DNA from: Hofstenia miamia
Lineage: Eukaryota; Xenacoelomorpha; Acoela
Assembly: GCA_004352715.1 (NCBI GenBank)
Contig: SCFE01000069.1
Coordinates: 1,866,364 to 1,930,363 of the forward strand
DNA: 64,000 nucleotides
Direction of reading: 5' to 3'
The position numbers and the translations under genes are program-made. Under the pieces are notes generated by a model. The model had not been told where the DNA came from. It did not search any database and saw nothing but the letters and a program-made list of their open reading frames with translations. Within the stretch, counting starts at the first letter, position 1, and every line of letters starts with the position of its first letter. Positions 11,881 through 22,979 of this stretch are shown here, in pieces.

Positions 11881-13396
11881 TTATTGTGACCATTTTATAC
11901 AGATTGTAAAGTAATAACCTGCATATAATCAATATAAGAACATCACAATTCAGAAGCATGAGAATAAATTGTTTAAAATATCTTGTACCTTGAGTTTTAC
12001 ACTTTATTAATCCTATTGCAATGTCATGCATATTTGGTATTCCCATGATATGATAATATAGTTATGAATAATTTTAGTAATAAAAATTTTGCATTTTGGT
12101 AGGAATAATGATGTGATTAATAAAATCCAAATTTTGAAACAAGTAATTTTTTCGCTCTATTGAATGAAACATACACCTTGAAAAAATTCTTTTCTTATCT
12201 GTCAAATATATTTCACTTAATAAAATTGTATGTATGCAATATGCTGTTACATAGACTACAATTAACAAACTATAAATCTATGCAAATATTGACAATGCCA
12301 AATAGTTAATGTGAAATTACTATGTGCAATAATTTGAATCTTGAAAAGATGTCTTAAGTCATTACATATTAAGTTGTAAAGGAAACTAAAAATCAAGCTA
12401 AATTTATCTATCCGTTATACTAAGTTTAGCACAAATAACTAATAGAAAACAAACTTCTCAACCATAAATATTTTGGAAAAAAAATTGTTTTCAGAAAAAC
12501 AGTTATGCAATTTTCTAACATCAGCAGAATTTAATTGTAAAATTAAAGAAATTTCGACATTCTTCAGTAATCATTAGTAATCATAGAAAATTTTTTTATT
12601 TGTTCAATATGTTTAAATTATAGATTAGCCTATATTACAAACACACTTTAATAATATAATAATTGTCAACTCAAATTTTTAATGTATTTTGAAAATTATT
12701 ATTATATTATTTTACTAGGTTATTGGTAAATTTGAATTTCTAAATGTTATGAATTTTGAGCAACATTTTTTGCGTGCATATGAGAAAATTTTCCAATCTA
12801 GTCTATGTAAAATTTAAGATCTTGCAAGATTCATTATTTTTTTGAATAGCATTGTGTTTATAGAACACTGCCAAATATATAAAAAATGCAAGTACCTGAG
12901 TCAATGTTAGCCTCAGTATTCCCTTCAGGCTTTCCTAGAAATGTTTTTTAATTATTATTTCAATATTTAAAAGAAATTTACATACCAGCATCTGTGTAGA
13001 TGTGTTCATCTACACTTGTTGAAATTACACCTAAACACAATCTTTTATAGAAATTTTTATGCAAAAGTGTGAATATTGGAACTTGACATCCTATCCTCAA
13101 TCTATGTTTAAAATTTTAAACTTTCTTACCGCATGAAGCATATCAAGAAATCAGGACATAAATTCATGAGGTCTGTAGTCCACTATCTTTCAAACTGAAG
13201 CGTTCATCCACAATCTTAATACATGGCCATTTTAGTAATTAGCAAATATTTTTAAAGTAAATATCCTCATTTAATATTCCATACATTTGCAATTTTTTTT
13301 AATTTAAGGTACTGAATTGTAAGGCTATATTTAATGAAATTTAACTTACATGGACATGTCCAAATAAAATTTATATGTATATATATATATATATAT
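11402..13396 (-). repeat. Duplication block B1 (inverted copy)
   Basis: This is the reverse complement of 18018-20032 (B2) and 24441-26390 (B3), with small indels. It ends at a TA tract that runs into the N gap. Blocks B2 and B3 are preceded by a dead Tc1 element; here the gap hides that side. Confidence 0.9.
11518..13030 (-). CDS. Receptor 3' exons, B-type tail (B1 copy; partial gene)
   Basis: Three predicted minus-strand exons, all phase 1. Exon 12986-13030 (45 nt) reads VISTSVDEHIYTDA(G). Exon 12896-12934 (39 nt) reads (G)KPEGNTEANIDS. Terminal exon 11518-11642 (125 nt) starts DDCEYDPPFVFIKNKYP, continues through EEHFVEVIAVYKEKPY, and stops with TAA. Acceptors are gtgtttag, tttctag and atattag; donors gtatg and gtactt. 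The terminal exon differs from the other four copies only at synonymous sites, while the first exon carries two amino-acid changes relative to B2/B3. The upstream TM and Ig exons would lie in or beyond the gap at 13397. It is probably the cytoplasmic tail of an Ig receptor paralogous to D1. Confidence 0.55.
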
Positions 13397-14396
13397 NNNN
13401 NNNNNNNNNNNNNNNNNNNNNNNNNNNNNNNNNNNNNNNNNNNNNNNNNNNNNNNNNNNNNNNNNNNNNNNNNNNNNNNNNNNNNNNNNNNNNNNNNNNN
13501 NNNNNNNNNNNNNNNNNNNNNNNNNNNNNNNNNNNNNNNNNNNNNNNNNNNNNNNNNNNNNNNNNNNNNNNNNNNNNNNNNNNNNNNNNNNNNNNNNNNN
13601 NNNNNNNNNNNNNNNNNNNNNNNNNNNNNNNNNNNNNNNNNNNNNNNNNNNNNNNNNNNNNNNNNNNNNNNNNNNNNNNNNNNNNNNNNNNNNNNNNNNN
13701 NNNNNNNNNNNNNNNNNNNNNNNNNNNNNNNNNNNNNNNNNNNNNNNNNNNNNNNNNNNNNNNNNNNNNNNNNNNNNNNNNNNNNNNNNNNNNNNNNNNN
13801 NNNNNNNNNNNNNNNNNNNNNNNNNNNNNNNNNNNNNNNNNNNNNNNNNNNNNNNNNNNNNNNNNNNNNNNNNNNNNNNNNNNNNNNNNNNNNNNNNNNN
13901 NNNNNNNNNNNNNNNNNNNNNNNNNNNNNNNNNNNNNNNNNNNNNNNNNNNNNNNNNNNNNNNNNNNNNNNNNNNNNNNNNNNNNNNNNNNNNNNNNNNN
14001 NNNNNNNNNNNNNNNNNNNNNNNNNNNNNNNNNNNNNNNNNNNNNNNNNNNNNNNNNNNNNNNNNNNNNNNNNNNNNNNNNNNNNNNNNNNNNNNNNNNN
14101 NNNNNNNNNNNNNNNNNNNNNNNNNNNNNNNNNNNNNNNNNNNNNNNNNNNNNNNNNNNNNNNNNNNNNNNNNNNNNNNNNNNNNNNNNNNNNNNNNNNN
14201 NNNNNNNNNNNNNNNNNNNNNNNNNNNNNNNNNNNNNNNNNNNNNNNNNNNNNNNNNNNNNNNNNNNNNNNNNNNNNNNNNNNNNNNNNNNNNNNNNNNN
14301 NNNNNNNNNNNNNNNNNNNNNNNNNNNNNNNNNNNNNNNNNNNNNNNNNNNNNNNNNNNNNNNNNNNNNNNNNNNNNNNNNNNNNNNNNNNNNNNN
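13397..14396. other. Assembly gap, 1000 N
   Basis: Exactly 1000 N, so the length is probably a placeholder. The left flank is a TA microsatellite; the right flank is a Tc1 fragment in the orientation opposite to that expected if B1 simply mirrored B2, which suggests an unresolved junction. Confidence 0.99.
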
Positions 14397-14544
14397 CTGG
14401 GGAATTCCCTGACTAGGGTCCGACTACCTGAATCCCTTCTTGAGCTAGCCACTTCTTTATGGTTGTTGACTGATGGCAAGGAGCTCAATCATGCTGAAAC
14501 TATTTCAAACTGTCCACATTTATGAAAAGTACCTTGTCCTTCAA
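14397..14544 (-). pseudogene. Tc1-like transposase fragment
   Basis: Matches 17340-17485 and 23763-23908 in the same orientation with several differences. It retains both in-frame stops of the longer copies: one after HD in the second catalytic block, and one replacing Trp before GNSPDLNP. It is cut by the gap on the left and runs into the inverted A segment on the right. Confidence 0.8.
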
Positions 14545-14872
14545 ACCAATGTACTAGTTTGGGTTATTTAATTCTTTTTCTGCGTGTAGATTACAAGTAA
14601 TAATGAAACCCTAATAGATTCTTATAATTCCTAAATACTAAACAAAATAATTTATTCTGGATAAACATTATTTATGGTATTGCAATAGCTTTATTAAATA
14701 CAATAATTATTATTAGTAATTCGTATTTTACACTTGTAGCATTCAATTGAATCAAATAGGAATTTCATATAAATTCTAAAAACTAATTAGACGGTTTTAT
14801 TGAGCTCAAATGTCTCTTTTTGACAATAACGCGATCTAATCATGGCATCAATGTCTACAAAAAGTGATCGAT
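14545..14872 (-). repeat. Inverted copy of A block bases 1-328
   Basis: The reverse complement of this interval matches 1-328 almost base for base, for example the segments around 'aactaattagacggtttta' and 'gacaataacgcgatctaatc'. Homology continues to the window's first base, so the true repeat is longer. Confidence 0.9.
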
Positions 14873-15300
14873 GTCTATATAGTTGAGTCAGAACAATAAC
14901 ATTTAAATTCGACCAACAACAAAAATATTAATTCCTTAAAAGTATTGTGTTACAAAAAAAAATTTTTCTTAGTTAAGTACATTTTTCCGTTTTTTCTAGT
15001 CAATTTGTTGAAAACTAATTTGAGGTCATTTTCATACTAGAAACGATATTATTAGGAATTCGAACTTTTTCAGTATAGGAAAAACTGTAAAGTAAACAAA
15101 AAATGTATAAATACAATCTATATATATATATATAAAATATTTTATTACAAATCCAATAGTAGCATACTTTTAGACGTTCGATTAGTGGGCTAGCAAATAT
15201 AATGAGGTAAATTAAAGAAATCCCTAACTACTTTAGTGGTTACGTGAAATCTCTAAGTGAAATATAACTTCACGAAATTTCCAAGTATATATATATATAT
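14873..15300. other. Non-coding flank left of the mariner element
   Basis: AT-rich sequence with TA tracts at about 15118-15134 and 15284-15300. I see no gene. Confidence 0.6.
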
Positions 15301-16645
15301 GGTGTGTCTGAAAAGTTTTAAGAATTTATACCTCATTTTAAAATTGAAACGAGATTCCAAAAAAAGACATTATATTTACACAATGTAATCACCACCTGCA
15401 TTTATCACCCTTTTGCAATGTTCAACTAAATGTTGCATCTCACGTGAGAAACAGTTTTCTTCTATCTGTCTAAACCACTGCAGCGTTTCATTTATGATTT
15501 CATCGGAGGATCGAAAAGTAATCTTTCTGACGTGCCTCTTCAATTCTCGGAATATGTAGCGGTCACAGAGATTTAAGTCTGGACTGTAGGCTGACTGCCT
15601 AACGATCGTCACACCTCGGCGATGAAGAAATTCCATTGCTGCAGCTGCTAAGTGAGGTCTTGCGTTATCGTGTTGCCACCACAACTCTCGAAGTTTTGTA
15701 GGCGTTGATCGCAGCTTACGCCACCTTTCGCCGAGTGAATGCACAAAGGAAACATATCTGTCACCTGTTACTGTTTCTCCAGGAGTCAGTGCTTCCACAT
15801 AACATTTTTTGTCTCCTGTAAAAGCAAACAGGATCATTACCTTCTTGTTTGTAAGCTTTGGACGTGTCACCTTCAGCTTTGATTCTGATGGATGAAGCCA
15901 CGCTTTGTTTTCTTGTTTGCTCATGAGGCTGTTGAAAAGAATCCATGTTTCATCCTCAGTAGTCCAATAGCGCAAGCAGTCCTCTAGAGAATTTCTTTCG
16001 TACAAAGCGATCAAATTACGAGCGCATTCCACGCGATCCGCCTTATTCCGCTGCGACAGAGTGTGCGGCACCCATACTGAACAGACCTTTCGCAACCCCA
16101 GCTCTTCAGTCAAAATTTTGCGAACTGAATCTTTTCCTATGCCGAACTCCTCAGCTAGCATTCGAAGCGACTGCCTGGGCTCTTTTTGAATGGACTCTCG
16201 TATTGCCATGATGTTGCTATTGGTGCAGGATGAAGATGGGCGGCCACTTCTGGGTTCGTCACACAGGGTGGTTTTGGATTCCGAAGAGAACTGTTTACAC
16301 CATAGATATACAGTTGATTGTGATGGTGGCTGAGGAAATGCTGATGACGATGATGCTGCAGCTTGCAAATTGTCATAGATGGCAGATGGTCTTAAGCCTC
16401 GTGTAGCCTCAATGTACACATAAGCTCGAAACTGTTCTTTTGATAATTGCATTTTATATTCGCTGCACACAGAAGCAGTGATGAGAAAATATTGCACGAA
16501 GAATATGAAATGCAGCAATATGGCATGTGCACTTACACAGTTTGTCATTCCTTACTTATTTCTGATTGGCTTATTACAGACACTGCCTTAACAATGCACA
16601 TGCACCTAGAGAATAGCTGAATTCCTAAAACTTTTCAGACACACC
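15301..16645 (-). mobile_element. Mariner transposon, apparently complete
   Basis: Ends are near-perfect inverted repeats: ggtgtgtctgaaaagtttta at 15301 and its complement ending at 16645. The match continues past the first 20 bases with about two mismatches in 27. Total length is about 1.35 kb, usual for mariner. TA occurs four to five bases outside both ends, compatible with a TA target duplication plus three extra TIR bases, and the element sits between TA tracts. It encodes one full-length transposase on the minus strand. Its base composition is visibly richer in G+C than the surroundings, and only one copy is in the window, consistent with recent arrival. Confidence 0.93.
15376..16452 (-). 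CDS. Mariner transposase (DD34D)
   Basis: Cut-and-paste DNA transposase acting on the TIRs at 15301 and 16645. I start at the Met of MQLSKEQFR (358 residues, close to the roughly 345 usual for mariner). The frame is open 32 codons further upstream (to 16548), but that extension is hydrophobic and unlike a mariner N-terminus. The N-terminal paired helix-turn-helix covers roughly residues 5-115, with the inter-HTH linker region at SGRPSSS. Next come WVPHTLSQRNKADR near residue 127 and the catalytic triad D167 (EDETWI), D262 (WQHDNARPH) and D297 (NLCDRYIF). The last two are separated by exactly 34 residues. No internal stop or frameshift; all three aspartates are present, so it may be active. 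The third block reads YSPDLNLCD rather than the more common YSPDLAPSD. Confidence 0.95.
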   Translation of the reverse strand: MQLSKEQFRAYVYIEATRGLRPSAIYDNLQAAASSSSAFPQPPSQSTVYLWCKQFSSESKTTLCDEPRSGRPSSSCTNSNIMAIRESIQKEPRQSLRMLAEEFGIGKDSVRKILTEELGLRKVCSVWVPHTLSQRNKADRVECARNLIALYERNSLEDCLRYWTTEDETWILFNSLMSKQENKAWLHPSESKLKVTRPKLTNKKVMILFAFTGDKKCYVEALTPGETVTGDRYVSFVHSLGERWRKLRSTPTKLRELWWQHDNARPHLAAAAMEFLHRRGVTIVRQSAYSPDLNLCDRYIFRELKRHVRKITFRSSDEIINETLQWFRQIEENCFSREMQHLVEHCKRVINAGGDYIV

Positions 16646-16647
16646 AA

Positions 16648-16648
<1 letters not shown>

Positions 16649-16681
<33 letters not shown>
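16649..16681. repeat. (TA)n microsatellite
   Basis: About 33 bp of TA directly right of the mariner element. The following 16682-16945 holds no gene that I recognise. Confidence 0.97.
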
Positions 16682-16684
<3 letters not shown>

Positions 16685-16969
16685 GATCTAGATTCTATGG
16701 GATATCTATCCACCGCCCACACTTTCCGATTTTTCATAGTATTCAACGCCTTTTTTAATGGAAAGCCAGAATAATTCATTTTATTCAAAAAAACTTTACA
16801 TTACACCTTTGGAATAATTTCTTATGTACGAGTTCCAGGTTTTCCAAAAAAAACTTTTAGACCCGTATCCAGTGCTCTCCGCTATAGTATCATGCCCCCC
16901 TATATATTTTTTTGTATCCACCCCCTTGTAGATATTTTAAAATTTTATATATATATATATATATATATA

Positions 16970-17976
16970 GTCTTCGCAAAAAGTTTGGAACATTTTTTGA
17001 AAACATATTTATTAAAAATTTTTTTATCTAAAACTGAAAAATATATTTCTCACTAAAAATACTTTATTAGTTGACAATAATTTGCAAGTATAATAACTAT
17101 TTATAAAATAAAAACAATTAGTTCACAAACTTTAGTTGTTAGTGTGTCTCCTATTCACAACTAGGCAATCTTCAATTTTCCTTGGCATGGACCCAATAAA
17201 GCTTTGGAGTTAGTCTACAGTAATATTCTGGGTCCAGACTTGTGTTAACTTTTGTTTTAAGGTCTTCCAGTGATGTAGGTTGCAGGGCTTGAATCTGAAT
17301 TTTGACATAGTTGCACAAATTCTCCATGGGATTCAGGTCTGGGGAATTCCCTGACTAGGGTCCGACTGCCTGAATCCCTTCTTGAGCTAGCCACTTCTTA
17401 ATGGTTGTTGACTGATGGCAAGCAGCTCAATCATGTTGAAAGTATTTCAAAATTTCAACATTCATGAAAAGTACCTTGTCTTGCAAAATTTGTTGGTAAA
17501 GTGAAGAGTTTATAGTAGTGGTTGTTGGCATAAGCCACACGCCACACCCATATTCATTGATATTTCAACCCAAATCATCAGCTTTCGGGGCTTTTTGACA
17601 GTTAGTAGAACATATTTTGGGTCGTAACACTTCGAGACTGGTCGCCTGACGTGCATGATTGATTGCCCAAACTGTTCGATTATAGTCTCGTCTATAAACA
17701 TAACTTCAGCCCACTGGGCTGCGGACCAATTTCGATATTTTTTGCAGAAGGCTAATCTGTCCTTGAGGTTTTTTGGACTTAATCTTAATTTTTTGCAAGT
17801 TTATGGGCTCTAAGCTTGAACTCTTCACTTATACGTCTTCTTATAGTTCTGCTGCTTGGTTGGAGAACATTAAAGTTTAATTCAGCAGCAATTTCGGTTG
17901 AGGTAAAAAAAGGGATTCATTTGAGATTGACAATGAATACGTCTGTCATCATAAGGGGTGGTAACTGGTGAGCGAC

Positions 17977-17979
<3 letters not shown>
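16970..17979 (-). pseudogene. Tc1-like transposon copy 1, dead
   Basis: Minus-strand reading, in several frames, gives a Tc1 transposase. From the N-terminal side: SGRSPVTTPYDDRRIHCQ, an HTH segment (FTSTEIAAEL...SSRTIRRRISEEFK), KLRLSPKNLKDRLAFCKKY, then VMFIDETIIEQFG with the first catalytic D and KPRKLMIWVEI. The second-block D in FQHD is followed directly by a stop, and GNSPDLNPMEN carries the catalytic Glu with a stop just before it. A frameshift lies at the A-run around 17790, and an extra A at about 17908. The 3' end (left) has the sequence agtcttcgcaaaaagtttgg, typical of a Tc1 TIR; the 5' end is truncated at a TA tract. Confidence 0.9.

Positions 17980-18017
<38 letters not shown>
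17980..18017. repeat. (TA)n microsatellite at Tc1/B2 junction
   Basis: About 38 bp of TA. The same junction occurs at 24402-24440 in the second Tc1-B3 unit. Confidence 0.97.
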
Positions 18018-18020
<3 letters not shown>

Positions 18021-20030
18021 ATCTGGACATGTCCATGTAAGTTCAATTTTATTAAATAATGCCTTACTATTCAGTGCCTTAAATGGGAAAAAATTGCAAG
18101 GGTATGGAATATTAAATGAGGATATTTACTTTAAATGTATTTGCTAATTACTAAATGGACATGTATTAAGATTGTGGATAAACGCTTCAGTTTAAAGATA
18201 GTGGACTACCGACTTCACGAATTTATGTCCTGATTTCTTGATATGCTTCATGCGGTAAGTAAGCTTCAAATTTTTAACATAGATTGAGGATAGGATGTCA
18301 AGTTCCAATATTCACAGTTTTGCAAAAAAATTACTGTAAATGATTGTGTTTAGGTGCAATTTCAACAAATGTAGATGAACACATCTACACAGATGCTGGT
18401 ATGCAAATTTTTTTAAAATTAAAATAATAATTAAAAAAATTTCTAGGAAAGCCTGAAGGGAATACTGAGGCTAACATTGACTCAGGTACTTGTATTTTTA
18501 TATATATTTGGCACTGTTCTATAAACACAATGCTATTCAAAAAATAATGAATCTTGCAAGATCTGAAATTTTACATAGACTAGATTGGAAAATTTTCTCA
18601 TATGCACGCAAAAAATGTTGCTAAAAATTCATAACATTTAGAAATTCAAATTTACCAATAACCTAGTAAAATAATATAATAATAATTTTCAAAATACATT
18701 AAAAATTTGAGTTGACAATTATTATATTATTAAAGTGTCTTTGTAATATAGGCTAATCTATAATTTAAACATATTGAACAAATAAAAAAATTTTCTATGA
18801 TTACTAATGATTACTGAAGAATGTCGAAGTTTAATTTACAATTAAATTCTGCTGATGTTAGAAAATTGCATAAATGTTTTTCTGAAAACAATTTTTTCCA
18901 AAATATTTATGGTTGAGAAGTTTGTTTTCTATTAGTTATTTGTGCTTAGCTTAGTATAACGGATAGATAAATTTAGCTTGATTTTTAGTTTCCTTTACTA
19001 CATAATATGTAATGACTTAAGACATCTTTTCAAGATTCAAATTATTGCAAATAGTAATTTCACATTAACTATTTTGCATTGTCAATATTTGCATAGATTT
19101 ATAGTTTGTTAATTGTAGTCTATGTAACAGCATATTGCATACATACAATTTTATTAAATGAAATATGTTTGACAGATAATAAAGGAATTTTTTCAAGGTG
19201 TATTTTCATTCAATAGAGCGAAAAAATTACTTGTTTCAAAATTTGGATTTTATTAATCACATCATTATTCCTTACCAAAATGCAAAATGTTTATTACTAA
19301 TATTCTTAAAATATACATACCATGGGAATACCAAATACGCATGACATTGCAATAGGATTAAAAAAAGTGTAAAACTCAAAGTACAAGATATTTTAAACCA
19401 TTTATTCTCATGCTTCTGAATTGTGATGTTCTTATATTGATAATATGCAGGTTATTACTTTAAAATCTGTATAAAATTATCACAATAAGCAAATATATAT
19501 ATATATATATTAAACAGAAAGAACTGCTGTTTTCCTTTGATTTTTTATACAATTTGCTCAGAGCTTTTTACTCCTAAATTTCAAGTAGAGGCAAAATAAA
19601 TATTCACAATATATAAAAAATTAATTCAGCCTAAAGTTCACACTTCCAGCGAATGAAATTCTAATAAGTTTTTCAATTTTAGTATTCTTCTTTGGTATTA
19701 TGTTTGAAGAATGTACATTGTTATAATTATTATCAAATAAAACAAGTTGCTTGTACATTACATGCCTTATATATGCATTTAAGCACTATATTAGATGATT
19801 GTGAATATGATCCACCCTTCGTGTTCATAAAGAATAAATATCCAAGATTTCCTGAATTCCCAATTGTAGAGGAGCACTTTGTTGAAGTGATTGCTGTGTA
19901 CAAGGAAAAACCTTATTAAATACTTTGTGCAAATCCGCTTTGTAAATGCATTTACATAAAGATTTTAAAAAACAATGTGTACATATTTGTAATATATGAT
20001 TATGACTTTAAAAAATTTCTACAATTTTTT

Positions 20031-20032
<2 letters not shown>
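18018..20032 (+). repeat. Duplication block B2
   Basis: Direct copy of 24441-26390 and inverted copy of 11402-13396. Together with the Tc1 element on its left it forms a unit of about 3 kb (16970-20032) repeated at 23394-26390. Confidence 0.9.
18354..19919 (+). CDS. Receptor 3' exons, B-type tail (B2 copy; partial gene)
   Basis: Predicted exons: 18354-18398 (AISTNVDEHIYTDA), 18447-18485 (GKPEGNTEANIDS) and terminal 19795-19919 (starts DDCEYDPPFV, ends VYKEKPY and TAA). All phase 1, with acceptors tgtttag, ttctag and atattag. An open frame extends upstream of the last acceptor to 19692, but it has no support, and its continuation differs between copies because of indels. No TM or Ig exons precede it: the dead Tc1 lies immediately upstream. 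This tail is therefore either an orphan or spliced from far upstream. The cytoplasmic role is inferred from its likeness in layout to the D1 tail. Confidence 0.55.

Positions 20033-20092
<60 letters not shown>
20033..20092. repeat. (TA)n microsatellite, about 60 bp
   Basis: The longest TA tract seen in the window. It marks the B2/C1 border. Confidence 0.97.
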
Positions 20093-20095
<3 letters not shown>

Positions 20096-21701
20096 GCATT
20101 AATATATATATATATAAATGTTAGTTTCTAGCAAAGTATAATCTGACGTCCTTGTAAAGAACTCTGGATTTTTTATATAATTGTAATTAAGCTGTCTGAT
20201 AACTGTTTTCTGCAAGTTTATGATATCGTACACAATAACTTAGTAACTAATTTAAATTCTCTTCTACCCTTTATTTAAATGAATGTTATATGTGCAAAAA
20301 GTTCATCTCGCTTCCTTCTTGAAATATTTGGTCAAGTTTGTTGAACAATGAATCCATTTCATTATCAACTTATTCAATTCCAGTTCTTGTAAAACTCTCT
20401 TCCTAATTGTCTGTTTATCTAAATTAAGTCAGCAAATTACGTACAAAAAATAATTTCATCTTACACATATTGTAATCATTTTCTTGTTCTACTTAATGAA
20501 ATTTTCGTGGTTTCTTATAATTGAAATTTTTCTGTCATGTGAATGTTGCCGTCATCAATTCAATGAACACCATTTATGTTAAGTAAAATCCTCACAATAT
20601 CTATTCGCGATAATCACATTATACCCATAAACGTTACAATGAAGTAAAATAACTTAACATCAGTTGATGCGACGTTGACATCATCTCAATCTTAGTCTGA
20701 TTGATAAAATTTCGTTTTTCATTGATACAAATTTCCACCTGTATAATCTCAATTGAGAATCGAGAATGCAATAGAATGAATTTTTTCCACTATTTGACAA
20801 GTGAGTTATCAATTTTATATAATATGAAGGATCATTGGGCTTAAACACATTTTAATTTTCGTAACTTTTCATTCACTAAAGTGAAGAAGAAATTCATTAT
20901 AACATTAAAATTGCCTTACATTGTTTTTAATTATTTTTAGTAATATGCACAGTACAGTGAAGGGCCAAAGACATAATGAAATTTGAAAAGTTTCTTACAC
21001 TAATATTTTTATTATTAGATGTAATTCAATGTAGCCCACATAGAATTCTAAATATTCTAATATATGACTCAGAGGTGAAAACTTTACAGTGTGAACAACA
21101 TTTCTGAGTAATTGATACAGATTTTTAAACAAATACTAGTTGTTGAAATTTAATGATTTTTTCATTTACGTTCACAAATGCATTTTTCTTGAAACTATGA
21201 AAATTTCCCATTGTTCTGACACAATAAATTATTGAAAAATATTGTACACTACTATAAATGTGAAATTATATAGAAAACACTCTTTTGGATTTCATTGTTT
21301 TGTGTCGTATAGTTAATTTTCAAAAGAATAATAAATGCAGTCTTTACATTTTCGTTTTGAATGATTAAGAGAATGATGAAAGTCAAAATGTCATTGGTTT
21401 TTGTCTCAATTGAAGAAATATCTTCATCTTTCAAACATTAACAGTAGTATTAGCACAATTGGGAAGCTCAGTTGAGCATGCTTTGATTTCATTAGACCTC
21501 TTAGAAAATCGTCTCTCATTAGTGTTTACAGCTGAATTTGCCCTAATTGAGCTCTGATGTACAGCAGTTCACTGATAATTAGTAAAGATACCTTAACATT
21601 AGCAATCAAGGATTCTGAATTTTTTTTTGTTGTAGAAAGCTTTTGCTTCGAAGTGAAATTGACCTTCTGTGCATGGTTTAATTCTTTACGTACCCATTAT
21701 T

Positions 21702-22388
21702 ATGCCATCTTGGAAAGGAAAAAAGAATATAAAAGATGGAGTAAAAATTAAAATATGTGACAAATACCACAACAATCTTCACACCATTAAGAATTTTATG
21801 AATACTTTCAACAAAAGTTCAAATGAAAAACTAAATCTCCATGACAACGGAAAAAGAATGTTTGTAGATTCAAAACATATGCTCTTACATGTTTTCAAAA
21901 CTGGCAAAACAATACATCAACAAGTACCATTACTAAAGGAAACAATTAATACTACAGTACACAAATGTGTTACATTATTTTCAGGAATAATGGATACAAT
22001 ATGGACTAACACACTACAAGAGGATTACAAATTCTACGATTTAGCCAATAGACTCGATACTAAAGTTTTACTAAGATGTGGAAAACATTCTTTAAATGAT
22101 ATTACTATCGATGACATATACAACAATATATCCATGTTTTATAAAGATATCAAAGTGAATCGCAATTTAGTTCACACTTTTCAAGAAATATGTCCGGAAG
22201 TCATAATAGATGAAACAAGTGCTCATACTTCCGATTTTGACGTGAAATTGACTTTACTAATCGCAAGAGTTTATTTTTATATAAAACATTTCATGAATTT
22301 TTTAGTGACAAGATTAATGATATTTGACGGTCAACTGTTATTTCCAATCCTTTTCAAGATATTTGGCAAATATTTGCCAAATATTTGA
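21702..22388 (+). CDS. Hypothetical protein, single exon (C1 copy)
   Basis: An open frame of 228 codons from ATG at 21702 (MPSWKGKKNIKDG) to TGA at 22386. I chose this ATG because an in-frame TGA lies 48 bases upstream at 21654 and the -3 base is A. The protein is lysine-rich, mostly polar and probably helical, with no signal peptide; a mildly hydrophobic stretch lies at TLLIARVYFYIKHFMNFLV near residues 185-203. Mid-protein landmarks are HKCVTLFSGIMDTIW and ITIDDIYNNISMFYKDI. I do not recognise the family. In the C2 copy the central 150 codons are almost unchanged in amino acids, but the N-terminal part is frameshifted and the C-terminus differs. The last 17 or so codons here are replaced by sequence containing a palindrome. 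Confidence 0.5.
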   Translation: MPSWKGKKNIKDGVKIKICDKYHNNLHTIKNFMNTFNKSSNEKLNLHDNGKRMFVDSKHMLLHVFKTGKTIHQQVPLLKETINTTVHKCVTLFSGIMDTIWTNTLQEDYKFYDLANRLDTKVLLRCGKHSLNDITIDDIYNNISMFYKDIKVNRNLVHTFQEICPEVIIDETSAHTSDFDVKLTLLIARVYFYIKHFMNFLVTRLMIFDGQLLFPILFKIFGKYLPNI

Positions 22389-22445
22389 CTGAAATCGAAA
22401 CTTTATTTTCAATAACAAGATATAATTTGGCAATTTTTTGCCAAA
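22363..22445. other. Two palindromes of form TTGGC-N8-GCCAA
   Basis: Perfect inverted repeats: TTGGCAAATATTTGCCAA at 22363-22380 and TTTGGCAATTTTTTGCCAAA at 22426-22445. Both replace, relative to C2 (near 56410 and 56490), sequence built on 'ttcaagatatta'. The first alters the C-terminus of the hypothetical gene. Confidence 0.7.
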
Positions 22446-22979
22446 TTTATGTAATAGTTGTAAATCTCAAGAGCTGATTCAAAACACTCATAAAACTGTT
22501 ATGGACAAAACAACAGTAGAAGTTTTCGAATCTACAGCAAGCTGGGTGGGGGTGTAGCATAATCCCAAGCATTATTAGTGGTCAAAATAAGAGATTTCGG
22601 TGCTATTTTATTACGTTATAATCCGTGTGCCTTATGCTTATTTTTGAATGGTCGCTGGCTTTCGAGTCATCCATTAGTGCGTGTTTTATTTAATTTGAAT
22701 TGTTCAATCGATAACTGATCGTCTGCTCAGCACTTTTTGTTAGCCGTAAATATTTACCTTTGTTTAAAGTGTTATTTCTGATACTATCATACTTTTAATT
22801 TAAGTTTCGATTTCCCAACGATCAGTTGTATTGTTTTTAATTAGATATTTCCCGAACCGCTACTTTACTAACATTTTAGGTATAATAAATTTTCCCAAAT
22901 TGGCCCTTACTTTTCTGGTTAACTTATATTGTTTTTTCTTATTATTTTATATTAATGCTTAACATGTCCCGTAGCTAAA

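Noticed and set aside
13334-14488. Long open frames across 13334-14488, 47204-48457, 52140-53258 and 57145-57684
   Set aside because: They are open only because they run through N gaps; the real sequence on either side is TA repeat.
15761-16376. Open frames 15761-15946 and 16155-16376
   Set aside because: Shadows of the mariner transposase in other frames.
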